NCBI GenBank assembly: GCA_009801085.1
Contig: VNWV01000003.1
Span: forward strand, 620,001-684,000
Reading direction: 5' to 3'
DNA: 64,000 nucleotides
Origin: Lasiodiplodia sp. COLG20
Lineage: Eukaryota > Ascomycota > Dothideomycetes > Botryosphaeriales > Botryosphaeriaceae
Position numbers and translations under genes: made by a program. This document shows, piece after piece, positions 46,862-57,693 of this stretch. The notes under the pieces were generated by a model. The model made no database searches, was not told where the DNA came from, and saw only the letters and a list, made by a program, of their open reading frames with translations. Positions within the stretch are counted from its first letter, which is position 1; each line of letters opens with the position of its first letter.

Positions 46862-49507
46862 GATGATTTTTGGTATCTTGACGGACGTGATAACAGACGT
46901 TTGAACTGTAGAGCCAACGGAGGAGCGATGAGGATTGCGAACAAGGCTATGGTTTTGTAAAAAGACTTCTCGGCCCCCACTGGTCACGAGATGACTATCC
47001 GCTGACAAAGATGAATTCGCTTATCTTACCTGCCATTGGCTTTTGGAGTTTCGAGCCGTTAGCAGAAAGACTTGGTTTCTGTCTCTCAGAAGTGCGAACA
47101 AAACGAGACAACAAGAAAACGAAACTGGAGAAAGATACGAAAGATGGAAAATCAAACTTCACTACATGGTCTTCGATTTCAGATGGTCAGTGTAGGTCAT
47201 TGACTGATCTCCGCCATATTGGAGACTATTGCTGTCGCTGTCCCCACTCGAAAATGGAAAGATCCAATGGTGCCACATGCATTGGATTTTCAGAGGTATA
47301 GGGCTCATACTGTTTCCTATTCTACGGTACCGAGAACCAGGCCTTGCAAGAATACGAATAGCGGGGTGGCATCAAGAGGGAAAATATTGTCACACTGAAC
47401 ACTGCATTGAAGAACATGACATCCTGGGAAATTCACTTTAGAAACCGGCGTTCGAATGTCCGAAACTGTCTACCCTTTCCCTTGAAACTTGCGATAAAGT
47501 ATCATGTGTGAGAGCGGCATATGCCTTTCACAGTGACTCTCTTCATTGAGTTCTCATGATAAACAGCATTATGGCTACATACTCTAGCAGAAGGCCAAAC
47601 CACCGATCCGACACAGTCAGCGGCAGAAAAAGCCAAACCGAACCAGAGGCCAGGAACAGTAGATTGCTGCTTGTACTCAAAGTCATAAGCCTTCCACTTG
47701 ATGCCAATATATCCAACAAGGGAATCGGCTGTGCACTTGGAAATGGAAGTGAGCACCATGTCGCGGCGCATTTATATACTCCAAGAACCTTGCATCTTGT
47801 CTGAATGCACCGTTGGAATCCAGAAGACCCGTCAAGATGCAAGCCACGAGTTACTGTCACATGTAGTCAGCCGCACTCCTGACGATCTTCTGAATGCTGA
47901 AAACTCTATCACATGCCTCTCGCAGGCGGCATACCCTCCACGGGGCTTCACCCTCTTTCTCCCGGTCCGCCCCGCAGGGAGGTAGTTTTAAGCGCCGTTC
48001 ACGGCGGTCATTGTCTTTCAATCAGCAAGCAGTAATCACTAGCAGAACGGCACTGTCCGTTTGGACATGACTTTTCCTCCGCTTTCTTTGCCGGCTGTAA
48101 TCCTCCATGTAGTATGCTGAGCCCTCCGTGAGCTACTCTTGCTCTTAGCAAAATTATTTGGGCAAAGATGCTTGTCGTCTCCACTGCTTATGGGTACTTA
48201 TCATCATCAGCATGAAGTGCTGGACACCATCACCGTCAACATAAGCATCATTTCTGCTGGCGATTCTGGCAAGAGGACTTTGAGCTAGCGTGTCGAACAC
48301 CAACAGGAGTAAATTGTCCTGAGCATCCGGATCAGGACAGTTCGGAACTCTGTTGTTGTGATCCACAACATTGGTATAACTGGTACCTGCTGCAACGTCC
48401 TGTCCCCGGAGGAGGATCATCCCTTAAAAAAGCGGCCCCTCAAGTCCCTGAGCCCGTGCTTGACCCGGCACGAGACCAAGCAACCTCGGGCGCGTGCGGG
48501 TGACGCAAATGAGCGATTGTGTGGCTTGCAGAAGAAGTTTTGCGTGGCCTGCAGGTTGCGGCGTTGAGGAAGCATGTGCCAGCCGACAGTGAAGGGGAGG
48601 CCAGACCATGAAACCCCCGCTCAGATGACATGCACGGCCTGGCATCGCGTCATTTTCTGAGGAAGCTGTGCTTTCGAAGGGTGTTGGGGCAGTAGAGGGC
48701 CAAATTCAGTTCGAGGGAGATCAATGGTGTTTGTCTTCCGGACTTTTGCCTCTGGATGCAGTCCCATATCTGTCACGTCCAGGTGTTGAAAGTTGCTAAT
48801 GTGAGTTTGTGAGCTTTCACTCGGCAGAAGATAGAAGGACAAAAGAGAAGGAGAAATTGTTTATCTCATCAAGCCCAAATTCGTGGCCGGAGATCGCAGT
48901 CCCTTCATGGAGAATATGAATCTAAACTCACGCCTTTCAATCTCACATCCGCAGTAGAAAATATCAATGTATGTATGTACCAAGAAAAATCCATTCGTTG
49001 TGTCATACCTCAGAATGCTCCCCAGCCTTCCACCTCAGACCGAGAGTGGCAGCTCAAACCCCCAGACGAGCTACCGTCTACCGTCCTGACCACAAGAATC
49101 CAGCCGACCAGATATCTCACCACTCGCTGGACATTCAAAACAAACAAAATCGTGGTCATTAGATATCCGCTCGCTCTTTTTTTCTAGTCCACATGATACA
49201 GACAGAAAAAAGAAACACGTTTTTGGAAAACCCCCCCCTCCCTTATCCGTAGATTAAAAAAAAAGAATTTCCCGGCTTTGTTCTTCTAACTTTGCCCAGA
49301 AACCCCCCTTTTTTTTCCCTTGTCAGTCGCAACGCCAAAGCCCTATGCAAAAAAAAGCAAAGTCCGCTTCTCCCGCCATTGCTCTGCTTCTTTTTCTTTC
49401 CCTTGTTGGTTCATTCGACACCGCTGACAAACCGGCCGCACTATTGATTCCAGTGTGGCGACCCTTTTCCCATGGCCCCGTGGCATTGGCTCCTTTTATT
49501 TCTTCCT
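46862..49507. other. Gene-free, lower-GC interval
   Basis: About 2.6 kb lies between two minus-strand genes, so it holds the promoter of the unknown gene at 44831-46861 and the 3' UTR of eIF3h. Frames are short and overlapping. A- and T-runs occur near 49255-49320. No RNA gene or mobile-element end was recognised. Confidence 0.6.
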
Positions 49508-50728
49508 CTACGCGTCACCGGGCAGCAAGTTGCTCTTGACGGCGAACATCTTGGCCGAGACGCCGGCGGTGAAGCCGTCGACCTGCCTGCTGTACTGCTC
49601 GACCTGGCGGCTGTTGAGCAGCGTCTCGAGGCGGCTGGGCTCCTGGGGCAGCTTGAACAGGCGCTGCCACTCGTCCTCGGGCAGCGGCGGCTGCTTGGCG
49701 GCGGCGCGGGCCGCGTTCTCGGCCTTGCGCTTCTGCTGCCACGCCGTGATCTTGGCCTGCTCGCGGCCCATGGAGCGCTGGTAGTACTGGTAGTTGTTGA
49801 GCTCCGTGTGGTGGTTCTCGATGCTGTCGAGCATCAGGTCGCACGTCTTCTCCAGGAACGGGTCGATCGACAGGTCCAGCGCGTCGTAGTTGGGGCATAG
49901 CGGCGGCTGCGGCCTGAGCGGGTCCGTGTTGAGCGCGGCGAGGTTGGGCGGGAATTGCAGCTCATCCTTGGGCGGCTGGCCGGGCAGCTGGTGCAGGAGG
50001 GTGGTGAGGAGGTGCGAGTTGTGGACGGTGAGCGGGAGCTCGACGAGGATGTCGTGGTAGCGGAGACCGCTCTTCTGGAGGCTGCGAGGAGTTAGCAGTG
50101 TGCGAGAATTAAGATACACCGGCTGTGGGGAGCCCTGGAACAGAGTCGTTTCGTTCCACCAATCTCCGAATAGGCTCTCCACAGACCATGAGGGGTGTGA
50201 AGCTTACCTCTCAGTGGTGAACTTGCCCTCCTTGTAGGCCTGCATGAACTGGGGCGATAGGCGGAAGGCGCGTAGGCTCAGGGCGCCCTGGGAGCTACGG
50301 CTGACGTCGTGGACGAGGGCGACGGTGCGCTCATTGTGCTCCTTCTGGTAGAAGAACTGGTTCTCGATAGTGTTGAGGTTGACGAAGTTGCCCATGCTGG
50401 TGCTGGTGTACCAGCCGACGTTCTGGGCGTCGACATTGACCTCGCGCAGGAACTTGATCATCTCGTTCTGGTAGGCGACGTTGGCCTTGGCACGCGGGGC
50501 GGCGGCAGCAACGCTCTGCTGGCCGTCATGGGTGCCATCAACGGGAGCATCGACGGTCGGGAAAGGGAAGCAGTTGGTGACCTGCAGGGTGCCGTTGACG
50601 TCCATGCCGACGAGCGAGCCGGTTGCGGTGGTGGGGAAGGCCTGGGAGCAGTGCTTGATCATCTTCATGACCACAAGGGCCTCGACTTGGACCGCGCGGA
50701 GCGGCGACTCCTTGAGAACTTCGGCCAT
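49508..50728 (-). CDS. Eukaryotic translation initiation factor 3 subunit H (MPN domain)
   Basis: Exons 50728-50208 and 50081-49508 join across a 126-bp intron to give 364 residues, the usual length for fungal eIF3h. The MPN domain opens with [20 protein letters not shown] and ATGSLVGMD. It carries [14 protein letters not shown] where active JAMM enzymes have their metal-binding histidines. The metal ligands are missing, as expected for the structural MPN subunit of eIF3. The C-terminal half is helical ([20 protein letters not shown], then a Lys/Ala-rich helix). eIF3h is part of the non-yeast-core eIF3 complex and helps scanning and reinitiation in the cytosol. The gene is in tandem with GPN1 on the same strand, 469 bp apart. 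Confidence 0.94.
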
Positions 50729-51197
50729 GGTGTCTGGGGGTTGTGCGTTGCCGGTGTCGCGTTGATGGTGGTGTCGCGCGTCGGCGGCCCGTGGGGCAGA
50801 AATTCGTTGTTACTTAGATCCAGCGCACCGCCGCAAGCTCGCTTACCGGGTCTTGGCGCCGACGACTAGGGTCGACCAACCATATAAGTTTCCCTTGCGG
50901 TTTTGACTGCCGCTCCAGCCCTCGAAATTAAACACATGGCCTGGTATTCTGAAGTATAGATATACATGGCCGATCTGTAGGTTGAATCAGGAAAGTTTCC
51001 GGGCATCAGGCAGTCAGGCATCACCATCACATCACACTGATAAGATAGCTTGAGCTCTCAGATAATCTGAAAGATGGACTGTCTTCTCCCTAGACAAAAT
51101 TACTTTTTGATATCATGAAATAGATCTCATCCCAAACACCACCCATGCTGCCATTCCGGTTTCTGAACGCCAAATTTCTGCAATTCGCTTCAACGCT
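50729..51197. other. Intergenic region
   Basis: The 469 bp between GPN1 (3' end) and eIF3h (5' end), both on the minus strand, should hold the GPN1 3' UTR and the eIF3h promoter. No other feature was recognised. Confidence 0.6.
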
Positions 51198-52448
51198 TCA
51201 ACCCATGCGAGCCTGCGTGACATACCGCGCAAAGCTCATGTCGTCTCCACCAGCAGCTCGGTCGTGGTCCTCCTGCAGCGCCTTCTGGTACCTGCTTTGC
51301 AGACCCTGCTCATCATCGTCATCCTCCTCGAAGTCGTCCGAGTCCGCAGCCGGTCCGTCCTCGTCTTCATCTTCATCTTCGAGATCGCTGATCGTCTCCG
51401 GCTCCTCCTTCTTCCTTCCCTTGTTCTTAGGCTGGCTGGGCGTCTTGTTCGAAGCACCACCGACGCTCATATCCCTCATGAGCTTGTCGAGCTCCTTCTC
51501 GCGCCTCTCTTCCTTCTCCTTCACCCGCTCTTCCCGCCTCCGCTCAAGCTCGGGCTTGTAATCCCGCTCGAATTCCGCTGCCTTCTCCTTCACAGCCTCA
51601 AAGAACTCGTCCACACCCGCACCGGTCATCGAGCTCACACCAACAACGCTCAAGTGCCGGTAGAATTCTTCCAGCATCAAACTCATGCTATTCAGCAAAC
51701 TACCCATATACCCGCTCCCTCCGCCGACCGGGCCTTCGCCTCCCTCCACGCCTCCAAAACCACCTCCGTTCTCCTCTTCCCTCAGCGCTGCCTGGAAGGA
51801 CTCGAAGTCCGTCATCCACTCCTTAACGAACTCGGCGTCCATGACATCGGTCTTGTTCATGACCAGGATCATGGGCAGCTTGGTCTTGTAGAGGATACTG
51901 CAGGCGTACAGCATGTTGCTCATAAAGGTGCTCGTCGACGCCGTGCGCGGCGTGTCGATGACGTACGCAATGACCGTCGGGAAGCTGGACGCCAGCGAGC
52001 CGAGCAAGATGTCGCCGCTGGCACTCCACACGAAAACCTCGATCTGGCCGGGCGTGTCGACGAGGATGTTCTTGATCGGCTTGTGCTGCGGCTGCTGCTG
52101 GGGTGCGGCCTCACCAGCTGCTGGCGGGGGCGGCGGCGCGGTGCGCTTCTCGAGCAGGGCGAGGATCTGGTCGATCTTGGTGGCGAAGAGGTTGAGCGAG
52201 GTGATGATGCCGCCGTTGGGGCCGAGGTTGTATTGCTTCATGACCTCGCGGTAGTTGACCGAGTCGCGGATGTCGATGTTGCTGTCGAAGGGCACGTTGC
52301 GCACCGCCGGGTCCAGGTTGATGACGTACGGCGGCTCTTTCTTCTGGTGTAGGTGCGCGTTGATGCGCTGCATGAAGGTCGTCTTGCCGCTGCCGGCCAT
52401 GCCGACGCAGACGATGGAGACGGGCGCTCCGGACGGGCTGGTTGCCAT
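51198..52448 (-). CDS. NPA3: GPN-loop GTPase 1 (NPA3/XAB1 family)
   Basis: A single exon of 416 residues. The P-loop is GMAGSGKTT (residues 16-24), the defining Gly-Pro-Asn insertion is in NLGPNGGI (76-78), the G3 motif is DTPGQ (131-135) and the G4 motif is NKTD (198-201). The closing region contains [13 protein letters not shown] Pro/Gln-rich insertion (about 103-122) interrupts the domain between the GPN loop and G3. The C-terminal 120 residues form a charged Arg/Glu helix and then an acidic tail, usual for the family. GPN1 works with its paralogues in assembly and nuclear import of RNA polymerase II. The gene is divergent from the Cwf19-like gene with a 238-bp gap. Confidence 0.96.
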   Translation of the reverse strand: MATSPSGAPVSIVCVGMAGSGKTTFMQRINAHLHQKKEPPYVINLDPAVRNVPFDSNIDIRDSVNYREVMKQYNLGPNGGIITSLNLFATKIDQILALLEKRTAPPPPPAAGEAAPQQQPQHKPIKNILVDTPGQIEVFVWSASGDILLGSLASSFPTVIAYVIDTPRTASTSTFMSNMLYACSILYKTKLPMILVMNKTDVMDAEFVKEWMTDFESFQAALREEENGGGFGGVEGGEGPVGGGSGYMGSLLNSMSLMLEEFYRHLSVVGVSSMTGAGVDEFFEAVKEKAAEFERDYKPELERRREERVKEKEERREKELDKLMRDMSVGGASNKTPSQPKNKGRKKEEPETISDLEDEDEDEDGPAADSDDFEEDDDDEQGLQSRYQKALQEDHDRAAGGDDMSFARYVTQARMG

Positions 52449-52686
52449 TGTTGTTCGCGCGCGATGGCTGGTTTAGGCTTTTTCGCAGGAAATATGCTTC
52501 GCGCGCAGCGCCGAGGTGTGAGTTTTGTGGTTCGATCTGCGGAAGATTTGGTGGTGGGGGAGAGCAAGCTACGTCAGAAAAGTTTCGGCGGTTGCGCGAC
52601 ATCATTCGCGCCGCGCGGGCGAGACCCTGCCATCTCCGCCGACGCGCTCTGCATCACGACATTTCCTCACCCCTCCGTTGCCCAAA
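52449..52686. promoter_or_regulatory. Bidirectional promoter of GPN1 and the Cwf19-like gene
   Basis: Only 238 bp separate two divergent start codons; both products act in RNA polymerase II gene expression. The interval is GC-rich with a short T-rich part and no clear TATA box. Confidence 0.6.
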
Positions 52687-54975
52687 ATGACCCTTGAAGA
52701 CTTTGAGCGCGAGCTTGCCGAGAGCAAGTCTCACGAAGACTCTCACAAGCGCCGCCACCGCAGCCGCAGCAGGGACCGTGATCATCGTTCAAAGGTACCG
52801 CGAGCTCTCCTCCGAGGAGCTCTCATGAGCTTCAACTCAATACATATATGCTAATTCACAGACAGGATAGCGAGCGCAGACATCACCACCGACACCACCA
52901 CTCCTCGAAGCACCATAGCTCCCGCGACAAGGACGATGATCACGAATCGCGCCACAAGCACAAGCGCTCCCGCCGGGATGACGACGACCACCGTTCCTCC
53001 CGCCGCCACAGAGATGACGACCGCGACGACGAACATCGCTCATCAAGGCGCAGACATCATGAGCGCAACCGCTCGAGGTCGCCGCGTGCCGACGACGAAG
53101 ATGCCTACCCCGAGAAGGGCACCATGGACGCACCACCTACAGAGGATGTCCTCGACAACCGACTGGCCGACGCGCAGGCTTCGTCTTTGAAGCGCGACTC
53201 CTGGATGGAGGCACCCTCGGCAATGGACGTTGACTACGTGCAGAGGAGGAAAGAGCCAGAGCCGGACAAGACCAAGGCGACGAAGAAAGACTATGACCTG
53301 AAGATCCACGATAAGGAGCTAAATCAGCACCTGAGAGATCTGCAGGAAGGAAAGGAAGACACTAGCGTTGTTGAAGAGCCGGCGCAGCATGAAGTCAGTT
53401 ATACCTTTGGGGACAATGGGTCTCAATGGCGGATGACGAAGCTCAAGAATGTCTATCGTGAGGCCAAAGAAAGTGGTAGGCCGGTCGATGATATTGCACT
53501 AGAAAGATTTGGAAGCCTTCGAGATTTTGATGATGCCCGAGAGGAGGAGACGGAGCTTGAACGCCGTGCAACTTACGGCAGAGACTACGTCGGAAAGGAG
53601 AAACCAAGCGGGGAACTCTACCAGGAGAGAAAGATGAAGGCTGGCGTCCGGAGAGATTCGATTCCAAGTCGACATGAGGTACCCGAACTTCCTCAAGGAC
53701 AGATCGTGCAAGAAAAGCCTCCCCCTGCACCAGCTGCTGTGATGGATGCGACTTCTCTCAACAGGCTGCGGGCGAAGATGATGAAGGCCAAATTGAAGGG
53801 AGGTCCAGAGGCAGAGAAGCTCGAGGCGGAATACAATGCAGCCATGGCTGGTGCTGCCAACCGCAAGGAGCCTGAGGTTGTGGTGTTGGGCGCGATGGAG
53901 AACAGGATGCTTGCAAGCCGCAAGGGCGAAGTCAAGGACATCGACAACAAAAGAGGCAGAGAGCGGGGGCTGGTCGAGGAGAACGAGGATATGTCAATCG
54001 AGGACATGGTTCGGCAAGAGAGGAGGACAAGAGGTCAACAAGGCGGAGAAGGTTATCGCTTGGCCGAGACCATCGCAAAGGACGCCAAGTTCGACAATGA
54101 CCTGGATTATATGGATGAGAATGCCGGCAAGCTGGCCAAGCACGTCCAAAAATCCAACATCAACCTCAGAAATACCGCCATAAGCGACTTCCAGAAGATG
54201 AACCGCATCTTGGATAGCTGTCCCCTCTGTCATCACGAGGACACCAACACACCACCGGTTGCGCCCGTCGTGTCTCTGGGGACTCGCGTCTACCTCACTC
54301 TCCCCACTGAGCCCGAGATCAGCGAAGGAGGAGCTTGTATCATTCCCATCCAACACCGCATAAACCTGCTGGAGTGTGATGACGACGAGTGGGAGGAAAT
54401 CAGGGTAAGCCACAACACCCCCTCGACCCCAGCCCGCACATTTGTTGACCTTCCCCACTTAGAACTTCATGAAATGCCTCATCCGCATGTACCACGACCA
54501 AGGCCGCGACGTCGTCTTCTACGAGAACGCCGCGTCGCCGCACCGCAAGCACCACGCCGCGCTCAACGCCGTGCCCATCCCCTACGACCTGGGCGAGACG
54601 GCGCCGGCCTTCTTCCGCGAGGCCATCCTCTCGGCCGACGAGGAGTGGACCCAGCACACGAAGCTGATCGACACGGCCAAGAAGTCGCGCGAGGGCATGG
54701 GCCGCACCGCTTTCCGTCGCAGCATCGCGAAGGAGATGCCTTACTTCCACGTCTGGTTCGAGCTCGATGGCGGCATGGGTCACATCGTCGAGGACGCGAA
54801 CAGGTGGCCGAAGGGAGACTTGTTTGCGAGGGAGACGCTGGGAGGCATGTTGGATGTTGGGCCTGAGGTTATTAAGAGGCAGGGTAGGTGGCATAGGAAT
54901 GATAGGAGGGTGGAGGGGTTCAGGAAGATGTGGAAGAAGTTTGATTGGACGAGGGTTTTGACGGAGGGGCAGTAG
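52687..54975 (+). CDS. cwf19: Cwf19-like spliceosome-associated protein (CwfJ family)
   Basis: Exons 52687-52794, 52866-54404 and 54463-54975 join in phase to 719 residues; introns are 71 and 58 bp. The N-terminus is very rich in Arg, Ser, His and Asp (RRHHHRHHHSSKHHSS), like SR-type splicing proteins. The C-terminal half holds the two CwfJ domains. These include a CPLCHHED Cys/His pair, the HIT-like CIIPIQHRINLLECDDDEWE, and MPYFHVWFELDGGMGHIVED. S. pombe Cwf19 and human CWF19L2 associate with late spliceosomes and intron-lariat processing in the nucleus. The first acceptor is chosen as ..ACAGACAG ending at 52865, because the alternative four bases upstream breaks the frame. A longer first-exon read-through is open but unlikely. 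Confidence 0.94.
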
Positions 54976-55947
54976 GGGCGGGCGTTAAAAAGCTGGAGAA
55001 TTGTTGGTAATGTCATACCCAAAATTGAGGATAATTTTTGTCATCCCGGCAGTATCCCTTCGCCGTTCACAATAGGGCTTCCAGGTGACTATCGGTCTTT
55101 GAAAGGGTAAATGACGGATACGACCCTAGGAGCTCGTGTGATGGCTGGATCAGGTGCAGTCTTTTGAAATTGACCTTGTGCACCATGCATCTTACCGTTC
55201 ATCGCGTCACTGCCGCTATATTTAAGACTTCTTTCCAAGGGTATCTCCCCAGCAACACAGATGGTGCTAGCTCCTTCTGAATGATCTTTACGCGACACTC
55301 ACGTAACACTCGTTGGTGGGCGGTTTCTGGTCATAGTTCCTTGAGGATAGAAAACTGATACAGCGAATGACAGATGCTTGTCAGCATCAGCTCAGATTCT
55401 GAGGAGCAGCAAAAATATTTGATGGTGATGGTGTTCAACATTGACACATAGAGCATTTGAGAACACTAAAGCCCTTGCATTCACTGGGGTTTATGATTGC
55501 TAGAGATGTATATCAGGAACTATCTATGACAGAAGGTGAATGTAGATTCGTTTCAAACCCCCGAACTGCCTGACAGGACGAAAAAAGCCAAGGGAGGGGA
55601 AGAAAAATGACCAAACCTTGATTCATGGAAGGATGGTGCCAGCACATACATACGGACCTGGATTCTGCAATATGTAGGTACGATTCCATTTCGTCCCGAG
55701 AGGTATTTTAGTGCCCTCGATGATTCAGCTCAGGATGGAAGACGTTGGGGCGGCCTTAGTCTGCTCACTCGGATAGGAAAGAACGTGCCTACTCTTTCAG
55801 TCCACCCGCGCAGTTTCCTATCTGGATCACTCGCACTGAAAATTTTGCCCTCGGTTTCAAAACTCCCGCGTCCAGTCGGTTCTTCAACTTCACTCCATCC
55901 CTGCACCACCACCCGCAGCAAACCAGCTCACCGTCCCCTTCGTCACC
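54976..55947. other. Intergenic region
   Basis: About 970 bp lies between tandem plus-strand genes, of mixed composition with an A/T-richer middle. It holds the Cwf19-like 3' UTR and the promoter of the polyQ protein. A TATA-like CTATATTTAAG lies at about 55216. Nothing else was recognised. Confidence 0.55.
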
Positions 55948-57693
55948 ATGACTGGCAAACACAAGTCAATCAGCATCCGCCAATGCCTTCAAAAGCTGGA
56001 CTTGGCCTCCGACGACGATCTGCGTAGCCGAATCCTGGAGGTGCCCGCCTTCCTCAACGCCTGGGCCGAGTTTCGCGATGACTTCCTCTGGGGCTTTCCC
56101 GAAGGTCTCAGTGGACACGTCTTCCTCAAAGTCGTCGTACCCGCAACCCTGCGCGAGCTCTCAGATCCCAATCCTACGAGTTTCTACATCTACCGCACAG
56201 TATCAGGACCAGCCAGCTATGCCACGCCTTTCGCCGAGGTTGACAAGACGCACTTCACTCTCAGCGACCACTATATCCGCTTGCTCCTGCAAACTCTTCC
56301 TTCGCTTTCCAGAGCCCCGGAAGGTATCTTCTGTGGGAAGATGGGCACAGATGCAGGCCGTGAAGCGTGCGTTGAGGCATTGGCGCTCCTGATTCACGTG
56401 TTGCGCAATCAGTATCGTCCGGGCCAGAGGGGGAAAATGGCACTCTGGCTAGAGAAGAATGTGCCAGACTCGAGGCATGTGGACAAGGCGAGGGGATTTG
56501 ATAATCCACGGTATAGCGCGATGAAGATGCAGACCATGGATGTTTCGAAGCAGGAAGAAGATCTGGATGGAGGAGCGGCGGCTGCTAAGGAAGGGGGAGA
56601 GAAGATTCATGGAAGATCTGATAGTGCAGTGTTGAGGGAGGAGATGGGTCATGGTGTGGGTAAGCAAGTTGTTACTTCGCTTCCCAGTCCGGGTTTTAGT
56701 TTCAATCCATGGCCTCACCCGCCGCCTGGAGTACTGCCACCACGTCCGACGTTCCCGCCGGCGTCGTCGGTGGGAAGGCAGGGAATATCGCCGCCCGCTT
56801 GGCAGCTTCCTCGACTGATACCTCCTGCGGCAGACCGGACCCAGCTCACCCAGCTGCAGCAACAGCACCAGCACCAGCACCAGCACCAGCACCAGCACCA
56901 GCAGCAGAACCAGAAGCAGCAGCAGAGCCAGAACCAGAACCAGGGCCAGAACCAGGGCCAGAACCAGCAGCAGCACCAGCAGCACCAGCAGCAGGAGCAC
57001 CAGCCGGGAGCCAAGCCAAGGCTCAACGGGCAGTCCTTCTCCAACACCATCAATTCTTCCGCCTCCAGCTCCTTCACAACGCCCTCACTTTCTGCCACCA
57101 ACAAGACCACCACTCCAACGGTTATGGGCATCTCAAATCGCAGTCTCAAACGCAACCACAGCGCAACCTCATCTACCGCAGCTCATAACAGCCCCAACCC
57201 CAAAGTCGCCAGAACAGACTTGTCAGTGGCCACCACCACCAACGACAAAGCAGGCGCTCTCAAAACAGAGGTGAAGCAGGAGCCGGACACGGCGACTGAG
57301 CAGAACGCCATCATCCCGTTCACATCACTGAGTCTTTCAAACGAGAACGACGTGAAGGAGGGCATTGACCAAGCGAACATGAAGCAAGAAGGAAACGAAC
57401 AGAACATGTCGCCTCACACCCTCATCCTGCTGGAGCAGGTGCGGGTTGCGCGCAGAGGCTACGCGAAGGCGGAGGCGGAGCTCGCGATCGAGGAGAACAT
57501 CATTGCGAATACTAGCCCGGTAGCTATGGTAGAAGCCGGTCAGGGAGGCTGGCGCGATTGGGTGACGAAGAAGGCGGATATGGAGGTTTGGAGGAAGAGG
57601 TGCGAGAATAGTCTGAGGGAGTTGAGGGGCGTGGCTGATATGAACGAGTTGGAGAGCGTGTGGGCGGGGTTGGAGGCGGCGAAGAGGCTTTGA
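55948..57693 (+). CDS. PolyQ/His-rich protein of unknown function
   Basis: A single exon of 581 residues. The N-terminal 190 residues look globular: CLQKLDLASDDDLRSRILEV, GLSGHVFLKVVVPATLREL, REACVEALALLIHVLRNQY. The middle is disordered, with a Gln/His tract at about residues 303-355, including an alternating His-Gln run and Asn/Gln stretches. A Ser/Thr-rich part follows, with a Lys-rich cluster (NRSLKRNH) that could be a nuclear localisation signal. The last 90 residues form a helical segment (LILLEQVRVARRGYAKAEAE, then WRDWVTKKADMEVW). No domain is recognised. Gln-rich middles are common in fungal transcription regulators, but no DNA-binding motif is seen. A second frame across the Gln tract is also open; that is a by-product of the repeat. 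Confidence 0.85.
   Translation: MTGKHKSISIRQCLQKLDLASDDDLRSRILEVPAFLNAWAEFRDDFLWGFPEGLSGHVFLKVVVPATLRELSDPNPTSFYIYRTVSGPASYATPFAEVDKTHFTLSDHYIRLLLQTLPSLSRAPEGIFCGKMGTDAGREACVEALALLIHVLRNQYRPGQRGKMALWLEKNVPDSRHVDKARGFDNPRYSAMKMQTMDVSKQEEDLDGGAAAAKEGGEKIHGRSDSAVLREEMGHGVGKQVVTSLPSPGFSFNPWPHPPPGVLPPRPTFPPASSVGRQGISPPAWQLPRLIPPAADRTQLTQLQQQHQHQHQHQHQHQQQNQKQQQSQNQNQGQNQGQNQQQHQQHQQQEHQPGAKPRLNGQSFSNTINSSASSSFTTPSLSATNKTTTPTVMGISNRSLKRNHSATSSTAAHNSPNPKVARTDLSVATTTNDKAGALKTEVKQEPDTATEQNAIIPFTSLSLSNENDVKEGIDQANMKQEGNEQNMSPHTLILLEQVRVARRGYAKAEAELAIEENIIANTSPVAMVEAGQGGWRDWVTKKADMEVWRKRCENSLRELRGVADMNELESVWAGLEAAKRL
56863..56898 (+). repeat. (CAGCAC)6 hexanucleotide repeat in coding sequence
   Basis: Six perfect CAGCAC units encode alternating Gln-His inside the polyQ protein. 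They are followed by degenerate CAG/CCA-rich sequence to about 57003. In-frame length variation is expected. Confidence 0.9.

Noticed and set aside
51264..52352. A 362-codon plus-strand frame opposite GPN1
   Set aside because: Antisense shadow of a single-exon GTPase whose motifs are all on the minus strand.
56709..57188. A 159-codon overlapping frame with Ala-Pro and Glu-Pro repeats
   Set aside because: It is the shifted reading of the CAGCAC tract in the polyQ gene; the frame stays open because of the repeat.
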